Assembly: GCA_029202385.1 (NCBI GenBank)
Contig: CP119314.1
Location: 1,552,501 to 1,616,500, forward strand
Length of the DNA stretch: 64,000 nucleotides
Reading direction: 5' to 3'
Source: Candidatus Sphingomonas phytovorans
GTDB taxonomy: Bacteria > Pseudomonadota > Alphaproteobacteria > Sphingomonadales > Sphingomonadaceae
The notes beneath the pieces were generated by a model, which worked only from the letters and a program-made list of their open reading frames with translations, was not told the origin of the DNA and searched no databases. This document shows positions 41,665 through 51,014 of the stretch, piece by piece. The position numbers and the translations under genes are program-made. Positions within the stretch are counted from its first letter, which is position 1, and the number at the start of each line of letters is the position of its first letter.

Positions 41665-42504
41665 ATGTCGTTGAGGGATGAAGTCGCGGCCATGATGCGA
41701 GGCGTTGCCGCGACAGCGGTAACGCCGCGTTTCCGCATGCTTGCCGATCATGAGATCGCCGAGAAGAGTCCGGGCGAGATCGTCACCAGTGTCGATCGCG
41801 ACGCCGAACGTCGCTTGCACGACCAGCTGGAGACGCTGGGAATCGGGGCGCGTATCGTCGGCGAGGAAGCGGCGGCGCACGAGCCGGGACTCCTCGACGA
41901 CATCGGCCAGGGCCTGGTCTGGCTGATCGACCCGCTCGACGGCACCGCCAATTTCGCTGCCGGCCGCGCGCCCTTCGGCATGATGGTGGCGCTCGTCGAA
42001 GACGGCGTGCCTCGCGCCGGCTGGATACTGGATCCCCTGAGCGGACGGCTCTGCCATGCCGAATGGGGTGCCGGCGCCACCTGCGACGGCGTTGCCGTGC
42101 GGACCCGCCCGACGGAAGGCCCGATGCCAATCGCAGCATTGGGAACGCATTTCATGACGCCCGAGCGCCGTGACCGGGTCAACGCCCATGCTGCGCAGCA
42201 TTTCGAGCTGGTGCCAGTCCCGCGTTGTGCCGCCGAGAGCTATCCGCGTCTGGTGCTCGGCCAGAATGATCTCGCGGCGTTCCAGCGCACCCTGCCCTGG
42301 GATCACGCCGCGGGCGCCCTGTTCCTGACCGAAGCAGGCGGCGTGGTGACAGACTGGAATCGAGCCCCCTACCGGGTCGGCTCCGGCCGCGGCCTGCTCG
42401 CCGCGGCCAATGAACGCCTCTGGGAAACGGCCGCCGACATCCTGCTTGGTTCGGCAGCCGGCCTGACCGCGAGCCTGATCGAAAAAGAAGATTGCACCAC
42501 ATGA
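41665..42504 (+). CDS. inositol monophosphatase family phosphatase
   Basis: A 279-residue Mg-dependent phosphatase of the IMPase/CysQ/HisN superfamily. The metal ligands are present: VGEEA (Glu of motif GEE, about 71-74), WLIDPLDGTANFAAG (about 91-105) and LPWDHAAGALFLTEAGG (about 212-228). The substrate may be a sugar-phosphate of the cluster rather than inositol phosphate. The start ATG 41665 is weakly preceded; the stop overlaps the next ATG by 4 nt, starting a chain of such overlaps. Confidence 0.9.
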   Translation: MSLRDEVAAMMRGVAATAVTPRFRMLADHEIAEKSPGEIVTSVDRDAERRLHDQLETLGIGARIVGEEAAAHEPGLLDDIGQGLVWLIDPLDGTANFAAGRAPFGMMVALVEDGVPRAGWILDPLSGRLCHAEWGAGATCDGVAVRTRPTEGPMPIAALGTHFMTPERRDRVNAHAAQHFELVPVPRCAAESYPRLVLGQNDLAAFQRTLPWDHAAGALFLTEAGGVVTDWNRAPYRVGSGRGLLAAANERLWETAADILLGSAAGLTASLIEKEDCTT

Positions 42505-44387
42505 CGACCCCCTGGAAGCAATTGCTGGCCGGCTGCGTGTTCGCGCTACCGCTGATCCCGGCACAGGCATCAGCGCAGTTCTCCCCACCAGTGTCGCCAA
42601 CGGAGCAGTCCGGCGGAGGGGCGAGCGCGATCTCACGGGGTGCCGCGGCGGCGCAGGTCGCTGTCCCGCCCGCCGAGGTGCGTTCCTACCAGCCAACCGT
42701 GATCGATGGCTCGCCCGCTTCACCAGAGGCCAATGGCACCGACCAGCCGGCGCCCCGTGCCGCGCGGACAAAGCCGGTATCGCCTGTCGCCAACGAGTTC
42801 GAGACATTTGTCTCGAACGCGGCCGGCAAGCCGCTGCGCCGCTTCGGTGCCGAATTGCTGACACCGGGCGGGCGCGATTTCACCGCGCCCTCCACCACCA
42901 TCGTGCCGCCGGACTATCGCCTCAACCCCGGGGACGAAGTGCTGCTCGGCCTGACCGGATCGGTACAAGCGGCGGATCTGCGGCTGACCGTCGACAAGGA
43001 AGGGCGAATCTTCGTGCCCCGCGTCGGCGCCATCACTGTCGGCGGGGTTCGTTATGGCGACCTGCGCGACGTCATCGCCCGCCAGGTGGCGCGCCAGTAT
43101 CGTGCGTTCGACCTGCAGGTGACCGCAGGACGGCTGCACGGCATCACCGTCTATGTCACCGGTTTCGCGGCGACCCCTGGCTCCTACACCGTCAGCAGCC
43201 TTTCGACATTGGTCAACGCCGTGCTCGCGGCCGGCGGCCCCGCCCCCGGCGGAAGCTTCAGGTCGATCCAGCTCCGCCGGAACGGCCAGTTGATCTCCGA
43301 CTTCGATCTCTACGACCTGCTGCTCAAGGGCGACAAGAGCGGCGACGCCGCATTGCAGAATGGCGACGTCATCTACCTCGCGCCGGCCGGAGAGCAGGTG
43401 GCGGTGATCGGCAGCGTCAATCGCGAGGCCATTTTCGAGATCGCCCCCAACGAGACACTCAACGACGCGATCCTCTATGCTGGCGGCATCAACACCGTGG
43501 CCGATGACAGCCGCCTGATGGTGCTCGACTCTCTCGGCAAGACCGAGTCCGGCTGGCGGCAGGTCACCGCCGCCGAGGCACGCACGCAAAAGGCCCGGCG
43601 CGGCGACATCATCCGCATCCTCTCCAATGTCGGCATCGCCCGCCCGCTCGATCAGCAACCGGTGCTGGTGACGATCAGCGGCGAGGTGGCCCGGCCCGGC
43701 CGCTATTATTTCCGTCCCGGCACGAAAATGGAGGACGTGGTAGCACAGGCGGGCGGGCTCACCGCCCTCGCCTTTCCCTATGCGAGCGTGATCACGCGCG
43801 AGAGCGTGAAGGCGCAGCAGAAGCTGAGCTTCGACCGTGCGATCCAGGACATGGAATTTCAGCTCACCGCCCAGCCGGTCGTCTCCGCCAATCGCGCTCA
43901 GCTCGCCCAGCCGGGCAATCTCGCCTTGGTTCGTTCGATCGTCGAGCAATTGCGCGCGCGCGAGCCGAGCGGCCGGCTGGTGTTCGACCTGCCGGTCGCC
44001 GCAGCCGCCTTGCCCGGCGACGTGATCGTCGAGAACAACGACACCATCTATATTCCGTCCCGCCCGGTGACCGTCGGCGTCTTCGGCGCGGTGCCGAGCC
44101 CCGCCTCCTTCGCCTATCGCGAGGGCGCCACGATCGGCGACTTCATCCAGTCTGCTGGCGGCGTGCAGCAACTGGGCGACAAGGCCGAGATCTTCGTGGT
44201 GCGGGCCAACGGCACGGTGGTCGCGAACGGCAAGCGGGTGCTGCGGGCACCGGCGCTGCCGGGCGATCTCGTCTATGTGCCGGTCGATGCCAATCGCGGC
44301 GAGTTCTGGGCACGTCTTCGCGACATCACCGGCAGCCTGTTCGGCGGGCTGGTCGGTGCCGCCTCGATCAAGTCGCTCGCGCAATGA
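42501..44387 (+). CDS. Wza-like polysaccharide export outer-membrane protein
   Basis: A 628-residue export protein with a signal peptide (ending PAQASAQ). The Poly_export (PES) domain (about 130-215; PPDYRLNPGDEVLLGLTGSV, VDKEGRIFVPRVGAITVGG) is followed by several SLBB domains (VYVTGFAATPGSYTVSS, VLVTISGEVARPGRYYF, TVGVFGAVPSPASFAYREG). There is no lipobox, unlike E. coli Wza, as often found in sphingomonads. It forms the outer-membrane pore for capsule or exopolysaccharide. ATG 42501 overlaps the phosphatase stop. The longer size reflects an extra SLBB domain. Confidence 0.92.
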   Translation: MTTPWKQLLAGCVFALPLIPAQASAQFSPPVSPTEQSGGGASAISRGAAAAQVAVPPAEVRSYQPTVIDGSPASPEANGTDQPAPRAARTKPVSPVANEFETFVSNAAGKPLRRFGAELLTPGGRDFTAPSTTIVPPDYRLNPGDEVLLGLTGSVQAADLRLTVDKEGRIFVPRVGAITVGGVRYGDLRDVIARQVARQYRAFDLQVTAGRLHGITVYVTGFAATPGSYTVSSLSTLVNAVLAAGGPAPGGSFRSIQLRRNGQLISDFDLYDLLLKGDKSGDAALQNGDVIYLAPAGEQVAVIGSVNREAIFEIAPNETLNDAILYAGGINTVADDSRLMVLDSLGKTESGWRQVTAAEARTQKARRGDIIRILSNVGIARPLDQQPVLVTISGEVARPGRYYFRPGTKMEDVVAQAGGLTALAFPYASVITRESVKAQQKLSFDRAIQDMEFQLTAQPVVSANRAQLAQPGNLALVRSIVEQLRAREPSGRLVFDLPVAAAALPGDVIVENNDTIYIPSRPVTVGVFGAVPSPASFAYREGATIGDFIQSAGGVQQLGDKAEIFVVRANGTVVANGKRVLRAPALPGDLVYVPVDANRGEFWARLRDITGSLFGGLVGAASIKSLAQ

Positions 44388-45499
44388 GCGTCATGGCTCG
44401 CGCCGTCGGCATCGTCCGCAATCAGCGCTCGCGCCGCATGACCTATGCCGTGCTTGCCTTGCTGCTGGCCATATTCTGCCTGATCCCACGCCCTTATGTG
44501 GCCCGGGCGAAGATGGTCCCGCAAGACAGCAACAGCGTCGGGCTCGGCTCGATGATGAACGCGCTCGGCGGGCAGCTCCAGGGTTTCGCAGCATTGCTCG
44601 GCGGCGCCAAGCAACCGGTCGACATGTATCTCGCCATCTCGCGCGGCACAGAGGTGACCGACGACGTGATCCGCCGGCTGCGGCTGGTCGGACCGCAGGG
44701 CTATGCCAGCATCGACCAGGCGCGTGTCGCCCTGGCGCAGAAGGTTGACGTGCATTCCCTGACCGGCGGCATCGTCGAGGTGGAAGTCCGCATGCACGAT
44801 GCGGTCCGGGCACAGGCGCTGACCGAGGCCTATGTCCGCGCGATCAGCGACCGGATCATCGCGCTGGGGCGCGACCGGGTTCGCCGCAAGCGCCAGGTGG
44901 TGCAGGATCGCTTCAAGGAAGCCGCGGCCCGGGTGGCGACGGCGGAAACCGCCCTCGACGGTTTCCGCCGGCGCAACAACCTCGCCGAGCCCGAGGCACA
45001 GCTGGGGTCGGCACTGTCGCTGCGGACCGGGCTAGAGGCGCAGCTTCAGGCCAAGCTCGTCGAGCTTGAGACGCTGCAACGCTTCCAGGGGCCGGACAAT
45101 CCACAGCTCCAGTCGGTCCAGTCGGAAGTCGCCTCGATCCGCGCCCAGATCGCGCGCACCGCACAGGCCCGGCTTGGCGTCACGGGGCCCAACGTCACCG
45201 GCCTTTCGCAAGTCTCCGGCGAATATCTCAACCTCTATCGCGACTATCGCTTCGCCCAGGCGCTCTACGAGGTCTATGCCCGCTCGTCCGAGGAAGTGGC
45301 GGTCGAAACGCTCGCGTCGGAAACGGCGTCGGACGTGCAGATCATCGAGGCGCCGCGCCTCGATGCCGACCGGAAGTACAATATCTCCGCTGTCGCGCTG
45401 CTTGCGCTGGTAATCCTGACTGCATTGTTCACGGAGATCTATGCACCGGCGACCGGCATCGACCTCGGCCTGCGGCGGCGCGAGGATGACGAACGATGA
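44384..45499 (+). CDS. Wzz/KpsE-like chain-length/capsule export protein
   Basis: A 371-residue inner-membrane protein of the polysaccharide co-polymerase type: N-terminal helix (about 20-38), periplasmic region with Wzz-like start (VARAKMVPQDS), a long coiled-coil (about 165-265; RFKEAAARVATAETALDGFRR), and a second helix near the C-terminus (about 335-355). There is no cytoplasmic tyrosine-kinase domain. It partners the Wza-like protein just upstream (4-nt overlap) to span the envelope. KpsE-type rather than Wzc-type is favoured by the missing kinase. Confidence 0.88.
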   Translation: MSVMARAVGIVRNQRSRRMTYAVLALLLAIFCLIPRPYVARAKMVPQDSNSVGLGSMMNALGGQLQGFAALLGGAKQPVDMYLAISRGTEVTDDVIRRLRLVGPQGYASIDQARVALAQKVDVHSLTGGIVEVEVRMHDAVRAQALTEAYVRAISDRIIALGRDRVRRKRQVVQDRFKEAAARVATAETALDGFRRRNNLAEPEAQLGSALSLRTGLEAQLQAKLVELETLQRFQGPDNPQLQSVQSEVASIRAQIARTAQARLGVTGPNVTGLSQVSGEYLNLYRDYRFAQALYEVYARSSEEVAVETLASETASDVQIIEAPRLDADRKYNISAVALLALVILTALFTEIYAPATGIDLGLRRREDDER

Positions 45500-46479
45500 C
45501 ACCCCGCGACGGGGCAATCGAGCTGTCGTTCGTCATCCCCTGCTACAATGAGGAAGAAAATGTCAGGGCGATCTGCACGGCGGTAACGGCGGAAGGCGAG
45601 CGCCATGCGCGCTCGCACGAGATCATCCTGATCGACAATGATTCGACCGACCGCACCCGTGCCCTGATGCGCGAGCTGTGCGCCGGGGACCCGCGCATCC
45701 GTGCGATCTTCAACAACCGCAACTATGGCCAGATGCGCTCGCCGACCTACGGCATCTACCAGGCCGAGGGTGCCGCGGTGATCGGCATGGGCGCCGATTT
45801 CCAGGATCCACCCGCGATGATCGGCGCGCTCGTCGAGCAATGGCGCGCTGGTGCCCAGGTGGTGCTGGGACAGCGCCGGTCCGAACGCGCATCACCATTG
45901 CTGAGCCTCGCCCGCGGACTGGGCTATGGTTTCCTGCGCCGCTATGGCGACTATCCGGTTATCCCCGGCGCGACCGGTTTCGGCCTGTTCGATCGCGCAG
46001 TGGTCGACACGCTCGCCGCATGGAACGAGCCCGAACCCTTTTTCCGCGGCATGGTGGTCGAAAGCGGCTTCCGCATCGCCGTCGTGCCGTTCGACCGGCC
46101 GGAGCGTGCGGCCGGCGAGACCAAGAACGGTTTCGCGACCCTCTTCTCCTTCGCCCTCTCCGGACTGGCCGGATCGGCCAAGTCGCTGCTGCGGCTGCCC
46201 ATTCCCCTCGCCTTCCTCGCAGCCGCCGCAGTCATTCCGCTTTCCGCCGGGACGATCGTGACCGCGATCGGCGGCGGCAGCGCCTGGCCCCTGTTCGGGG
46301 TGACGCTGGCCACGGCGATGTTCGCGGTGCTCCTGCTCTTCCTCGGCCTGATCGGCGAGCAGGTACGCATGCTTGCCGAACGCAGCCGCAACGTGCCGCT
46401 GGTGATCGAGCGTGAACGGCTCAACTTCCCCCGGGACCGCGCCCGGCCCGCCGAACGGACGCTGGTCCGCAGGCCATGA
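45496..46479 (+). CDS. GT2 glycosyltransferase, GtrB/DPM-like
   Basis: A 327-residue family-2 glycosyltransferase. FVIPCYNEEENV (12-23), LIDNDSTDRT (45-54) and GADFQDPP (99-106) are the nucleotide-sugar and metal motifs of bactoprenol/dolichol-phosphate sugar transferases. Two C-terminal transmembrane helices (about 235-295) are also typical of GtrB/ArnC. It should transfer a sugar to undecaprenyl phosphate on the cytoplasmic face. With GtrA (50598) and a GT-C protein (46476 or 53792) it would form a three-part Gtr system. It is coupled by 4-nt overlaps on both sides. Confidence 0.9.
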   Translation: MTPRDGAIELSFVIPCYNEEENVRAICTAVTAEGERHARSHEIILIDNDSTDRTRALMRELCAGDPRIRAIFNNRNYGQMRSPTYGIYQAEGAAVIGMGADFQDPPAMIGALVEQWRAGAQVVLGQRRSERASPLLSLARGLGYGFLRRYGDYPVIPGATGFGLFDRAVVDTLAAWNEPEPFFRGMVVESGFRIAVVPFDRPERAAGETKNGFATLFSFALSGLAGSAKSLLRLPIPLAFLAAAAVIPLSAGTIVTAIGGGSAWPLFGVTLATAMFAVLLLFLGLIGEQVRMLAERSRNVPLVIERERLNFPRDRARPAERTLVRRP

Positions 46480-47774
46480 ACCGGCGAGCACTGCCGTCCC
46501 TGCTGCCCGAGATCGCGCTGATGCTTGCCGTGGTGGCGAGCGTCGCGTGGACGGCATGGCGTTTCCACGACCTCGGCTATCTGCCCCAGCCCTTCGTGTT
46601 CGATACCAACGACACCTTCATGGACTGGTTCAACACCGCCTATTGGGCGAACCATCCCGGTGCCTTCTCGGTGTGGCGCACGGTGTACCCGCCCTTGTCC
46701 TTCGTCTTCCTCGACCTGTTCAGCCTGCCGGGCTGCTATCTGCAGTCGCCTTTCCATGCCCGGGACTGCGACTGGGTGGCGCGCACCACGATCCTGGCGC
46801 TTTATGGGCTGAACGTCGCGCTCGTCTGGTGGAGCTTCCATCGCACCGACCCGCGCACCGCGCCTATGCGAGCGATTGCCTTCGGACTGGGCCTGCCGCT
46901 GCTGTTCACGCTTGAGCGCGGCAACCTCATCCTGGCCGCCCTGCCCTGCTTCATCCTCGCCCATGGTCCGCTCGTCCGCTCCGTGGCGTGGCGATCCTTC
47001 GCCGCTGCCGCGACGATCAATTTCAAGCCCTATCTGCTGCTGCCGGTACTGGCGCATGCGGTCAAACGCGACTGGCGCCCGCTCGAACTGGCGGGGATCG
47101 CCACCATCGCGCTCTATCTGGTGACGCTCGCGATCATCGGCAGCGGCTCGCCGATGGAAATCGCGGCGAACACCGCCAACTGGGTGGTCTTCCAGGGCGG
47201 GCAGGTATGGAACGAGATCCATTATTCGACCAGCTATGCTCCGCTGCTCCAGGTCCGCAACTCGCAGATCCCGGTGCTCGAGTTCGTACCGTCGCGCACG
47301 GTCGAGATGATCGAATGGCTGGTGCCGGTGGTGATCCATGCAAGCCAAGGCATCGCGGTGCTGGCGCTGGCCGCCGCCTGGCTTCAGCCGCGCGCGCAGC
47401 CGTCCTATCGCATCTCGACGATCCTGCTCGGCATGTTCCTCGTCACCCAGTCGCCGGGCGGCTACACCCAGGCTTTCCTGCTGTTCCTCGTCCTGCTCGA
47501 ACCGTGGCGCGGCATCGGGCCGGTCGTGGCGATCGTCTGCGCCTATCTGCTGTGCCTCGTGACCGACTGGCCGCTCTCGACGGTGCTCGATCTTTCGCTC
47601 GAAAGCTGGCTCGGCGGGCGGCCGGTGAGCCCCAGCTTCGGCCTCGCCATCGGGCATTTCATACGACCGGGTCTGGTCGCGCTGATCCTCTGGGCGCTGG
47701 CGCTCGACAGCGTGGCTCGCGTGGTTCGCGCGCACCGGGAGCATCGCCCGTCGCTCGGGCTGGTACCCGCATGA
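46476..47774 (+). CDS. GT87-like polytopic GT-C glycosyltransferase (DUF2029)
   Basis: A 432-residue membrane protein with about 9-10 helices. It has an early periplasmic acidic loop (FDTNDTFMDWFNTAYWA, about 42-58) after the first helix, where GT-C enzymes place their catalytic Asp, and the GT87-like segments LLFTLERGNLILAALP and TINFKPYLLLPVL. It probably uses a lipid-linked sugar made by the preceding GT2. Family membership is judged from topology and these motifs; the acceptor is unknown. Confidence 0.78.
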   Translation: MNRRALPSLLPEIALMLAVVASVAWTAWRFHDLGYLPQPFVFDTNDTFMDWFNTAYWANHPGAFSVWRTVYPPLSFVFLDLFSLPGCYLQSPFHARDCDWVARTTILALYGLNVALVWWSFHRTDPRTAPMRAIAFGLGLPLLFTLERGNLILAALPCFILAHGPLVRSVAWRSFAAAATINFKPYLLLPVLAHAVKRDWRPLELAGIATIALYLVTLAIIGSGSPMEIAANTANWVVFQGGQVWNEIHYSTSYAPLLQVRNSQIPVLEFVPSRTVEMIEWLVPVVIHASQGIAVLALAAAWLQPRAQPSYRISTILLGMFLVTQSPGGYTQAFLLFLVLLEPWRGIGPVVAIVCAYLLCLVTDWPLSTVLDLSLESWLGGRPVSPSFGLAIGHFIRPGLVALILWALALDSVARVVRAHREHRPSLGLVPA

Positions 47775-48784
47775 TCCTCGACGAGGATCTCGATGCGGTG
47801 CAAACCGCGCTCGCGCCGCTCTGGCCGCGGCTGGACGGCGCGCGCATCTTCATGACCGGCGGCACGGGCTTCATCGGCCGCTGGATGCTCGAAGCGCTGG
47901 CCCGCGCCGAGGTCGACATCGACGTCACGATCCTGAGCCGCGATCCGGGCGCCTTCGCCAGCAGGGTACCGCATCTCGCCCGGCGCTTTCGGTTCGTGGC
48001 GGGCGACGTCCTCAGCTGCCTGCCGCCGGAACGCCGGTTCACTCATGTGATCCACGCCGCGACCGATGCCAGCGCCGCGCTCAATGCCAACGATCCGCGT
48101 CTCATGTTCGACACGATCGTCACCGGCACGCGCCGGGCGCTCGATCTCGCCGTCGAATGCGGCGCCAGGCGCTTCTTCTTCCTCAGTTCAGGTGCCGTCT
48201 ATGGCGCGCAGCCCTGGCATGTCGCGCATGTCCCCGAGGAGTGGGCGGGCGGCCCCGATCAACGCGATCCGCGCTCGGCCTATGGCGAGGGCAAGCGCGC
48301 GGCCGAGATGCTCTGCGCCATCTATGGCAAGCAGTTCGGGCTCGACGTGGTCAATGCGCGCATCTTCGCGCTGCTCGGGCCGCTTCTCTCGCTCGATATC
48401 CATTTCGCCGCGGGCAACTTCATCCGCGACGCCATTGCCGGGCGCACGATCCGGGTCGACGGCGCGGGAACGGCGGTACGCTCCTATCTCTATGCCGCCG
48501 ACCTGACCGTCTGGCTCTGGACGTTGCTGATCAGCGGGGACGCGGGCGCGGTCTTCAATGTCGGATCCGAGGAAGCGGTGTCGATCGCCGACCTGGCGCA
48601 CCGGACCGCCGCCCTGCTTGGCGGGCCCGGCGTCGAGATTCTCGGCCGGCCCGATCCCGGCTGGAACCCGGGCCGCTACGTACCGTCGACCGAAGCGATC
48701 CGCTGGGCGCACGGCCTCTCTCCCACGATCGCCCTCGACGAGGCGATCCGGCGCACCGCGCTTTCGAACGGATGGACACGATGA
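47771..48784 (+). CDS. NAD-dependent sugar epimerase/dehydratase
   Basis: A 337-residue extended short-chain dehydrogenase. The NAD motif is GGTGFIG (30-36), the active-site Ser is in FFLSSGAVYG, and YxxxK appears as SAYGEGKRAAE. Resemblance is to dTDP/CDP-hexose 4-reductases, epimerases and 4,6-dehydratases. ATG 47771 overlaps the upstream stop. It probably reduces or epimerises the CDP-linked sugar made by RfbF-RfbG together with the TPP enzyme; the exact reaction cannot be chosen. Confidence 0.88.
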   Translation: MILDEDLDAVQTALAPLWPRLDGARIFMTGGTGFIGRWMLEALARAEVDIDVTILSRDPGAFASRVPHLARRFRFVAGDVLSCLPPERRFTHVIHAATDASAALNANDPRLMFDTIVTGTRRALDLAVECGARRFFFLSSGAVYGAQPWHVAHVPEEWAGGPDQRDPRSAYGEGKRAAEMLCAIYGKQFGLDVVNARIFALLGPLLSLDIHFAAGNFIRDAIAGRTIRVDGAGTAVRSYLYAADLTVWLWTLLISGDAGAVFNVGSEEAVSIADLAHRTAALLGGPGVEILGRPDPGWNPGRYVPSTEAIRWAHGLSPTIALDEAIRRTALSNGWTR

Positions 48785-50601
48785 CCCTGATAAAACTCTC
48801 CGACTGGGTGGCGAAGCAGCTCGTCAGGCACGGTATCGAGCATGTCTTCATGCTCACCGGCGGCGGTGCGATGCACCTCAACCACTCGCTCGGCACGCAT
48901 CCACGCCTCGCGACGACCTTCACTCATCACGAGCAGGCGCTGTCGATGGCGGCGGAGGCCTATTACCGGCTCACCAACAAGCTGGCGGTGGTGAACGTGA
49001 CGTCCGGGCCGGGCGGGACCAATGCGATCACCGGCGTCTATGGCGCGTGGGTCGATTCGATCGGCATGCTGGTGCTCTCCGGCCAGGTGAAGCGCGAGAC
49101 AACGGTGCGCGCCACCGGCCTGCCGCTGCGCCAATATGGCGACCAGGAACTCGACATCGAGGAACTGGTCCGCCCGATCACCAAATATGCGACGATGGTG
49201 ACTGATCCGCGATCGATCCGCTACCATCTCGAAAAGGCGATCTACCTGGCGACCAGCGGGCGTCCCGGGCCGGTATGGCTCGATATCCCGCTCGACGTGC
49301 AAGCGATGAAGATCGATCCGGATACGCTGGCGGGCTTCGATCCGGCCGAGCTCGACGAACCCTGGACTCATACCGATCTGCCGTCCACCGCCGCGGCAAT
49401 TCTCGATCGCCTCCGCAAGGCAGCGCGGCCGGTGGTGTTCGCTGGCGGTGGCGTGCGGCTTTCCGGCGCCTATGCCGGTTTCCTGCGCCTGATCGACCGG
49501 CTCGGCGTTCCCGTCGTCACCGGCTGGAACGCGCACGACGTGCTGTGGAACGATCATCCGCTCTATGCCGGTCGCCCCGGCACGGTGGGCGACCGCGCCG
49601 GCAATATGGTAACCCAGAGCGCCGACCTGCTGCTGGTGCTGGGCAGCCGCCTCAACATCCGCCAGGTAAGCTATAACTGGCAGAGCTTCGCGCGCGAGGC
49701 GTTCAAGATCTGGGTCGATATCGATCCGGTCGAGTTACGCAAGCCGAACGTGGTGCCGGACATGCCGGTGGTGGCTGACCTCGGCACGCTGATACCGGCG
49801 CTGCTCGACCAGCCCTATGAAGGGCCGACAGCCGGGCATCGCGAATGGATGAACTGGGCGAGCCAGCGGGTCAGCCGCTTCCCCGTGGTGCTGCCCGAAT
49901 ATCACGACCACGGACCGCAACTTCACCCCTATGTCGCGATGGATGCCCTGTTCCGGCAGCTCGGCGAGGATGATGTCGTCGTCACCGGCAATGGCAGCGC
50001 CTGTGTCGTCAGCTTCCAGGCAGCCGAGATCAAGCGCGGCCAGCGGCTCTGGACCAATTCCGGCTGCGCGACGATGGGCTACGACCTGCCCGCCGCGATC
50101 GGCGTGTGTGCAGCGACCGGCGGCAAGCAGCGGGTGATCGCGATCGCCGGCGACGGCAGCATCATGATGAACCTGCAGGAGATGCAGACGATCGCCGGCT
50201 ACGGCATGCCGGTGAAGGTCTTCCTGATCAACAACAGCGGTTATGTCTCGATCTTCCAGACTCACCGCAACTTCTTCAACGGCGTCGAAGTCGGCGGTGG
50301 CCCAAAGAGCAACGTGACCTTCCCCGATTTCGGCAAGGTCGCCGCCGCCTTCGGCTTCGCCTATTTCCGGGCGGAAACTCACGACGAGCTGCCCGGCACC
50401 ATTGCCGAAGCCCTTGCCGCGCCGGGGCCGGTGCTGTGCGAGCTGATCGTCGACGAAAATGTCTCCTTCGCGCCCAAGCTCGGCGCCAAGGCGCATCCCG
50501 ACGGACGGATCACCTCGCCCGCGCTCGAGGACCTGTCCCCCTTCCTCCCGCGCGAGGTGCTGCGCGAGAATATGCGGATTCCGCTATGGGAAGAATCGTG
50601 A
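48781..50601 (+). CDS. thiamine-diphosphate enzyme, acetolactate-synthase-like (YerE-like role)
   Basis: A 606-residue three-domain ThDP enzyme: Pyr domain with catalytic Glu E51 (HHEQALSMAAEAY), a central domain (about 190-330), and PP domain with the GDGSIMMNLQEMQT...NN motif and GYVSIF. Acetolactate-synthase relatives in CDP-sugar clusters (YerE of yersiniose biosynthesis) attach a two-carbon unit from pyruvate to a 4-keto sugar. No small regulatory subunit or amino-acid genes are present, so a biosynthetic ALS role is unlikely. ATG 48781 overlaps the epimerase stop; 48772 is an alternative. The role is inferred from context. Confidence 0.86.
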   Translation: MTLIKLSDWVAKQLVRHGIEHVFMLTGGGAMHLNHSLGTHPRLATTFTHHEQALSMAAEAYYRLTNKLAVVNVTSGPGGTNAITGVYGAWVDSIGMLVLSGQVKRETTVRATGLPLRQYGDQELDIEELVRPITKYATMVTDPRSIRYHLEKAIYLATSGRPGPVWLDIPLDVQAMKIDPDTLAGFDPAELDEPWTHTDLPSTAAAILDRLRKAARPVVFAGGGVRLSGAYAGFLRLIDRLGVPVVTGWNAHDVLWNDHPLYAGRPGTVGDRAGNMVTQSADLLLVLGSRLNIRQVSYNWQSFAREAFKIWVDIDPVELRKPNVVPDMPVVADLGTLIPALLDQPYEGPTAGHREWMNWASQRVSRFPVVLPEYHDHGPQLHPYVAMDALFRQLGEDDVVVTGNGSACVVSFQAAEIKRGQRLWTNSGCATMGYDLPAAIGVCAATGGKQRVIAIAGDGSIMMNLQEMQTIAGYGMPVKVFLINNSGYVSIFQTHRNFFNGVEVGGGPKSNVTFPDFGKVAAAFGFAYFRAETHDELPGTIAEALAAPGPVLCELIVDENVSFAPKLGAKAHPDGRITSPALEDLSPFLPREVLRENMRIPLWEES

Positions 50602-51014
50602 AGGCCGGGGTAGCCGGCAACGGACGACGCCCATTGCGTTTCCTGGTGGCGGGGGCGGCGAACACCGTCTTCGGCCTGGGTATCTACCCGCTGCTGCTGT
50701 GGAGTTTCGCCGCGCTCCAGCATCACTATATGCTGGCGCTGGCCATCGCCCAGGCGGTGAGCCTGTGTTTCGCCTTTGCGACCTACAAGCTCGGCGTGTT
50801 CAGGACCCGCGGCAATCTGGCCCGCGAGTTCGGCGCTTTTTCCAGCTTCTACCTGTTCAACTATGCCGCCAACTGGGCCGCGTTGCCATTGCTGGTCGAG
50901 GTCGCCGGCCTGCCGCCGATACTGGCCCAGCTGGGTTTCACCGCGATCCTGATCGTCGGCAGCTACTTCTGGCACAGCCACGTTACCTTCCGGCCGGCTG
51001 GAAAGGAGACATGA
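50598..51014 (+). CDS. gtrA: GtrA-family membrane protein
   Basis: A 138-residue GtrA/DPMS-accessory protein with four helices. It starts with RFLVAGAANTVFGLGIYPLLL, diagnostic of the family, and shows FAFATYKLGVF and GSYFWHSHVTF (the usual N-x-x-W/R-x-x-VF position). I chose GTG 50598 because it makes the same 4-nt overlap as its neighbours and has GGGAAG upstream; ATG 50586 is an alternative. GtrA is thought to flip undecaprenyl-phosphate sugars, matching the GT2 gene at 45496. Confidence 0.9.
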   Translation: MKAGVAGNGRRPLRFLVAGAANTVFGLGIYPLLLWSFAALQHHYMLALAIAQAVSLCFAFATYKLGVFRTRGNLAREFGAFSSFYLFNYAANWAALPLLVEVAGLPPILAQLGFTAILIVGSYFWHSHVTFRPAGKET

